Of a stretch of 64,000 nucleotides of DNA, positions 51,605-57,700 are shown one piece after another (position 1 is the first letter of the stretch; the number at the start of each line of letters is the position of its first letter). The notes beneath the pieces were generated by a model that was given only the letters and a program-made list of their open reading frames with translations, was not told the origin of the DNA and ran no database searches. A program made the position numbers and the translations under genes. The DNA lies in NCBI GenBank assembly GCA_964035775.1, contig OZ038316.1:31465142-31529141 (forward strand). Reading direction: 5' to 3'. Source of the DNA: Osedax frankpressi. Its lineage: Eukaryota > Annelida > Polychaeta > Sabellida > Siboglinidae.

Positions 51605-51660
51605 ATATACAATTATAAAAATATATACCGTGGAGATATGCGACAGATCATTGAATTTAG

Positions 51661-51728
51661 TTATCTACAGTTAAATCTCTTCTTTCCATCATCTTTGGGG
51701 TCGTCCCATTTGCTTTTCCTCTTCAAGT
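51661..51728 (-). CDS. SAP30BP: SAP30BP exon 7 (residues 241-262 and stop)
   Basis: Acceptor GTTACGCCAG, then AC completing Asp241, then LKRKSKWDDPKDDG and KKRFNCR with stop TAA at 51,661-51,663. KRKSKWD has the basic-then-Trp pattern of UHM-ligand motifs, as in SF3B1, and is conserved in the family. The Ala/Thr/Val-rich tail of vertebrate proteins is absent. Confidence 0.9.
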
Positions 51729-54700
51729 CTGGCGTAACACAAATGATTTATTAGAAAATATTAAGACACGAGTCGATATCGAAATAGATCAGCGCAGACA
51801 AATATCCCAGCAGACGCGGGAGTATAAAGGTCAGTAAAATCATTTTGAGGGCGATACAAATATCAAATAATATAAAAAGTAAATTTACAAGAATTTGTTG
51901 CTGGGATATTTTTTAAGTACATATTTCAATTTAAAATTCTACTCTTAAGTGGTCATCATTTGATAACTGTCGTAAATATTTGGTACCTGTATCAGACATG
52001 TGACTTTTTTTCATCCCAGATACAAATTCAACCTTTGTTGATAAAGTATAAAGAATTGTAAGAGAGAAATGTTATAAATATGCACGAATACATTAAGGTT
52101 ATTATTACTTAAGGTTATTTTAGATGTCATTATTGTTATATACCAAAAGCGTTTTAATAATTTACTTCAAATTAATCGTTTTAAGAACATAAATGCCCCC
52201 ATTATTTGTTTTCTCGGAAATATAAAATTGTATTACGAAGTAGTAAAGAAAATCGAATAAAACATTCTTGTCGATTTCAAATGCATTCGTAAAAACGAAA
52301 TTGAATCGAATGCATTTCAATGAATTTCATGAGTCACGCATTTCGATGAATCATCCTGCGTTCCCAATCTCTACATGCGTACATATAGGAATACAAGGCA
52401 GGCGTTAACATTTTCATGTATAATCGTGGTTAGAGTTAAATTTAAGATTTGAAACTTTGCCAAGCATTACTTTACGTTGTTAAGACCTTAGTCCTTTCTT
52501 TTTTCTCCTTTTCGATTCGATCCATCTCAATTTTTTGAGCCTTAGCCAATTCCTCGTAGTAAGATTCGGGTCCATATATGGTAGGGTTATAGAGATGCTG
52601 CAGGGTGTGTAGTAAAACAATGAAATGCATTGTGATAAGGATTGTGTCCGGTGGACTGATATGGCCAGTAAAAATACGACTTTAAAGAAAAATTCTACCT
52701 AGAGTGACTTCTAAGTAATATTTGGCTACAGGTTGATAAGTTATGAGTTTAAATTAGCTTCACCAAACTTGCTGGCATGGAATGTATTCAATACAATATC
52801 GGTGGCTCTATTTATTAGCGAAAAATAATATAATTTATCGATTTATATATGTAATATATTGATTATAATATATTATTTATATCGTGTAATAAATTCAAAG
52901 TGTTTTTCAAAACGAACCAGTGGGTAATTCGTGCCTTTTTCATCGATTTCACAATACTGCACTAATTTTTCGTAAATACTGTTACAAATAAATACTATTA
53001 AAAGTAAATACTGTTACAAATAAATACTGTTACAAATAAATACTGTTACAAATAAATACTGTTACAAATAAATACTGTTACAAATAAATACTGTTACAAA
53101 TAAATACTGTTACAAATAAATACTGTTACAAATAAATACTGTTACAAATAAATACTGTTACAAATAAATACTGTTTCAATTTAATTGAATACTTTATTTA
53201 AATACTGTTACAAATAAATACTGTTACAATTAAATACTGTTACAAATAAATACTGGTACAATTAAATACTGGTACAAATAAATACTGTTACAAATAAATA
53301 CTGTTACAAATAAATACTGTTTCAATTTAATTGAATACTTTATTTAAATACTGTTACAAATAAATACTGTTACAATTAAATACTGTTACAAATAAATACT
53401 GTTACAATTAAATACTGTTACAAATAAATACTGTTACAATTAAATACTGTTACAAATAAATACTGGTACAATTAAATACTGGTACAAATAAATACTGGTA
53501 CAATTAAATACTGTTACAATTAAATACTGTTACAAATAAATACTGTTACAATTAAATACTGTTACAAATAAATACTGGTACAATTAAATATTGGTACAAA
53601 TAAATACTATTACAATTAAATACTGTTACAAATAAATACTGTTACAAATAAATACTGGTACAAATAAATACTGGTAAAAATAAATACTGTTACAATTAAA
53701 TACTGTTACAAATAAATACTGGTACAAATAAATACTGTTACAATTAAATACTGTTACAAATAAATACTGGTACAATTAAATACTGGTACAAATAAATACT
53801 GGTACAAATAGGATATTGATTAGGAAACTATTATAAATTCTTATATATTTTTTAAATAAAAAATTATTGTAATATAATTTAAATATAAATTAAGTATATT
53901 TTCTTTTTTATTAAATAACACAAAAATAAAAATAGCCTAGTTACTTTGGATAGCATTTTTATAAAGAACATATTTTAATATATTAGGAATTTAGAATTCA
54001 TTTTGGTATAATTATGAGAAAATTCTTATTAATAGTTTATCATTTGAGAATATTGACTTATAAAAGAAAATAAATTTGAAAGCCAATGCAAATTAAGTAC
54101 GCAGAATTTATTTTAATCAATTTTCAACAAATTGTTTTTTGTTGTTATAATGACAGAAAGTTGATTGTGACATTAAAAAAATGATGCATTCAATAATACA
54201 ATCGTAACCAATAAAACAGACTATTTTAGATTTTTTTATATAATAAAGAGAAAATATATATTATTTATATTTAATATTTAACATTTATTTTTATTAAAAC
54301 AATTTTTATAAAACAATAATAATTAGAATATCTGGTTTCTTGGAGATATTTAATTTAAATAATGAATTCATTAGAATGTAGGGTCCCATGGTATAATTAT
54401 ATATTGAATTGCCAGTTTTATTTTCTCTATATATTATATGATTAAAAACAGTAGAAATCAAAGTATAAAAAAATATAAACATTAAGCGAAATTTAAAATA
54501 TAGTATATATTAGTATAATAGTATATATTAGTATAATAGTATATATAGTATATATAGTATAATAGTATATATAGTATAATAGTATATATTAGTATAATAG
54601 TATATAGTAGTATAATAGTATATATTAGTATAATAGTATATAGTAGTATAATAGTATATATTAGTATAATAGTATATATAGTATAATAGTATATATTAGT

Positions 54701-57700
54701 ATAATAGTATATATTAGTATAATAGTATATAGTAGTATAATAGTATATAGTAGTATAATAGTATATATTAGTATAATAGTATATAGTAGTATAATAGTAT
54801 ATATATTATAATCACAAATATTTTATATATATTTTAAATGAATTATATTGTATTGATGACATATTAGTATTGATGACTAAACCAAAACCATATGAAAAGG
54901 AAATATGTGTTTTATATGAGTGTTCATAATACTGACAATTACTGATATGATTTCTGTTTTAAAATTATAAAAAAAACGATTAAAAAACATTGATTATTTA
55001 ACAAAATATTCAAAAAGAAGAAGGCATTGTCTTTGATACCTTTGTTTATCGTGGTACATAAATTCAGGTCATTGTTTAATTTGAATATTCATAAATATTT
55101 AAAAAGAAAAATTAATACTTTAATACTTTTTTATTTAATTTCATTTGGTAAAATGTTGGTTTTGCATTTCAAAAGTGTTTAGCTTTCCTTATTTTTAGGC
55201 TATGAAAAAGTAAAACTCAATTGTATCGAGTATCAGGTATGTAGAGCGTAGTAGAGATTCGTAAAACGAAACTGAATTTGTAAATAGTTATGGTCTAGTG
55301 AAGTACAACTTTAAGTGCCTAGAATACATCGGAACCAAACATGGCTGATGTTGCTAATGGTTACCTGGGATTGCGAAAGTCCTTGCGCTCTTGGATAACT
55401 GAATTCAAATCGATTCCCTCCCTGACCATCTTAATGTGAAAACTCAGGATTTTGTTCTACGTGAGGTGGGATTTGAAGTTAATGAGGGAAGCAATGAGAA
55501 ATTGAGAGCTATAAGATTGAGGTTAATAATATAATGAACTGAAATCAATGAACTGAAGTTTATGAACTGAAATTGAATAACCCGATTAAATGATGATAAT
55601 CGATGATTACACTATTTCCATTATATAATATTTTCTCTAGAAGAGCGTTTTTTAATAGATTAGTTAGTCAACGTAAACTATCGCGAGATGCGCTGCAGCT
55701 ATTGCCTACGCTGCAGCTATTGCCTACGCTGCAGCTATTGCCTGCACAGCAGTTATTGCCTACGCCGCAGCTATTGCCTGCGCAGCAGCTATTGCCTACG
55801 CTGCAGCTATTGCCTGCACAGCAGTTATTGCCTACGCTACAGCTATTGCCTACGCCGCAGCTATTGCCTACGCTGCAGCTATTGCCTACGCCGCAGCTAT
55901 TGCCTACGCCGCAGCTATTGCCTACGCCGCAGCTATTGCCTGCGCCGTAGCTATTGCCTGCGCCGTAGCTATTGCCTACGCCGCAGCTATTGCCTACGCT
56001 GCAGCTATTGCCTGCGCTGCAGCTATTGCCTGCGCTGCAGCTATTGCCTACGCTGCAGCTATTGCCTACGCCGCAGCTATTGCCTACGCCGCAGCTATTG
56101 CCTACGCTGCAGCTATTGCCTACGCTGCAGCTATTGCCTACGCTGCAGCTATTGCCTACGCTGCAGCTATTGCCTACGCTGCAGCTATTGCCTACGCTGC
56201 AGCTATTGCCTACGCTGCAGCTATTGCCTACGCCGCAGCTATTGCCTACGCTGCAGCTATTGCCTACGCTGCAGCTATTGCCTACGCTGCAGCTATTGCC
56301 TGCGCTGCAGCTATTGCCTACGCTGCAGCTATTGCCTACGCCGCAGCTATTGCCTACGCCGCAGCTATTGCCTACGCCGCAGCTATTGCCTACGCAGCAG
56401 CTATTGCCTACGCTGCAGCTATTGCCTGCGCTGTAGCTATTGCCTTCGCTGGCCATGTTGTGAACACCTGGAGCGAAGCGGAACATTTTTCCGTTGGCGC
56501 CGATGGTAATTCGCAATCGTCCCCATCTTCTTCTGATTCGGAGGGCGAACGGTAGCGATTCAATGAGGTGTCGTCGTCTGCGGGCGGAGTTTAGGGCGGA
56601 GTTTGAGATGGAGTTTGGGGCGTAGTTTGAGGCGGAGTTTGAGGCGGAGTTTGGGGCGGAATTTGAGGCGGAGTTTGGGGCTGAGTTTGAAGCGGAGTTA
56701 GGGGCTGAGTTTGAGGCGGAGTTTAAGATGGAGTTTGGGGCGGAGTTTGAGATGGAGTTTGGGGATGAGTTTGGGGCGTATTTTGAAGCGGAGTTTGAGA
56801 TGGAGTTTGGGACATAGTTTGAGGCATAGTTTGAGGCGGAGTTTGGAGCAGGAGGTTGGGGCGGAGTTTGGAGCAAGAGTTTGGGGCGGAGTTTGGAGCA
56901 TGAGTATAGGGCGTAGTTTGGAGCAGGAGTTTTGAGGCGGAGTTTGGAGCAGGAGTTTGGGGCGGAGTTTTGATCAGGAGTTTGGGGCGGAGTTTGAGAT
57001 GGAGTTTGGGGCGGAGTTTTGATCAGGAGTTTGGGGCGGAGTTTTGATCAGGAGTTTGGGGCTGAGTTTGGGGCGGAGTTTGGGGCGGAATTTGAGATGG
57101 AGTTTGGGGCGGAGTTTGGAACAGGAGTTTAAGGCGTAGTTTGGAGCAGGAGTTTTGATCAGGAGTTTGGGGCTGAGTTTGAGGCGGAGTTAGAGGCGGA
57201 TACTATGAGAACGTTGCACCTTATTTACCGACTAACCGGACTCGTATTTCTTCTGCGAATATTCGTCCAGTATTACGTCGGCTGCGGACTGCGAAAGAAA
57301 GAAAGAGGCGGGTAGAGGCGTGCATTGCGTGGGTGGGGCGTCGACTCAGTTACAAGGTGCGACCCCTGGACGCACTACGCTAGCTAAGGGTCGGCCTTCG
57401 ACTACGTTACGAGGCGTGACCCCTGAACTCACTACGCTAGCTAAGGGTCGGCCTTCGACTACGTTACGAGGCGTGACCCCTGGACTCACTACGCTCGCTA
57501 AGGGTCGGCCTTCGACTACGTAACGAGGCGCGACCCCTGAACTCACAACGCTAGCTAAGGTGCAAGTCCCCGACCAGACATCAAAAGCGTTCATTATTAA
57601 GTAAACCGGCCTTTGCGTTTTACTCATAGAACGTCGTTGCGATAAGGCCTGAGAGAGCTTTGATCTAGGCAGTTAAGTAGCGCTGGGCACAGACCTTGCC

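Noticed and set aside
55341-55439. Plus-strand 32-codon ATG frame with good start context
   Set aside because: It is antisense to SAP30BP exon 3 and its donor.
55677-56555. Plus-strand stop-free frame with an AAAIAY hexapeptide repeat and a unique acidic tail, at first sight a silk- or cuticle-like protein
   Set aside because: The common T/C variation is synonymous in this frame, which was tempting, but the unique tail is the antisense of SAP30BP exon 2 and the frame has no ATG.
55668-56876. 402-codon minus-strand frame across both minisatellites
   Set aside because: It reads exon 2 in the wrong frame, and the rest is repeat of period 12 and 18, which stays open by arithmetic.
57183-57383. 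Arg-rich plus-strand frame next to the 57-bp repeat
   Set aside because: No ATG, lies in intron 1 and matches no family I know.
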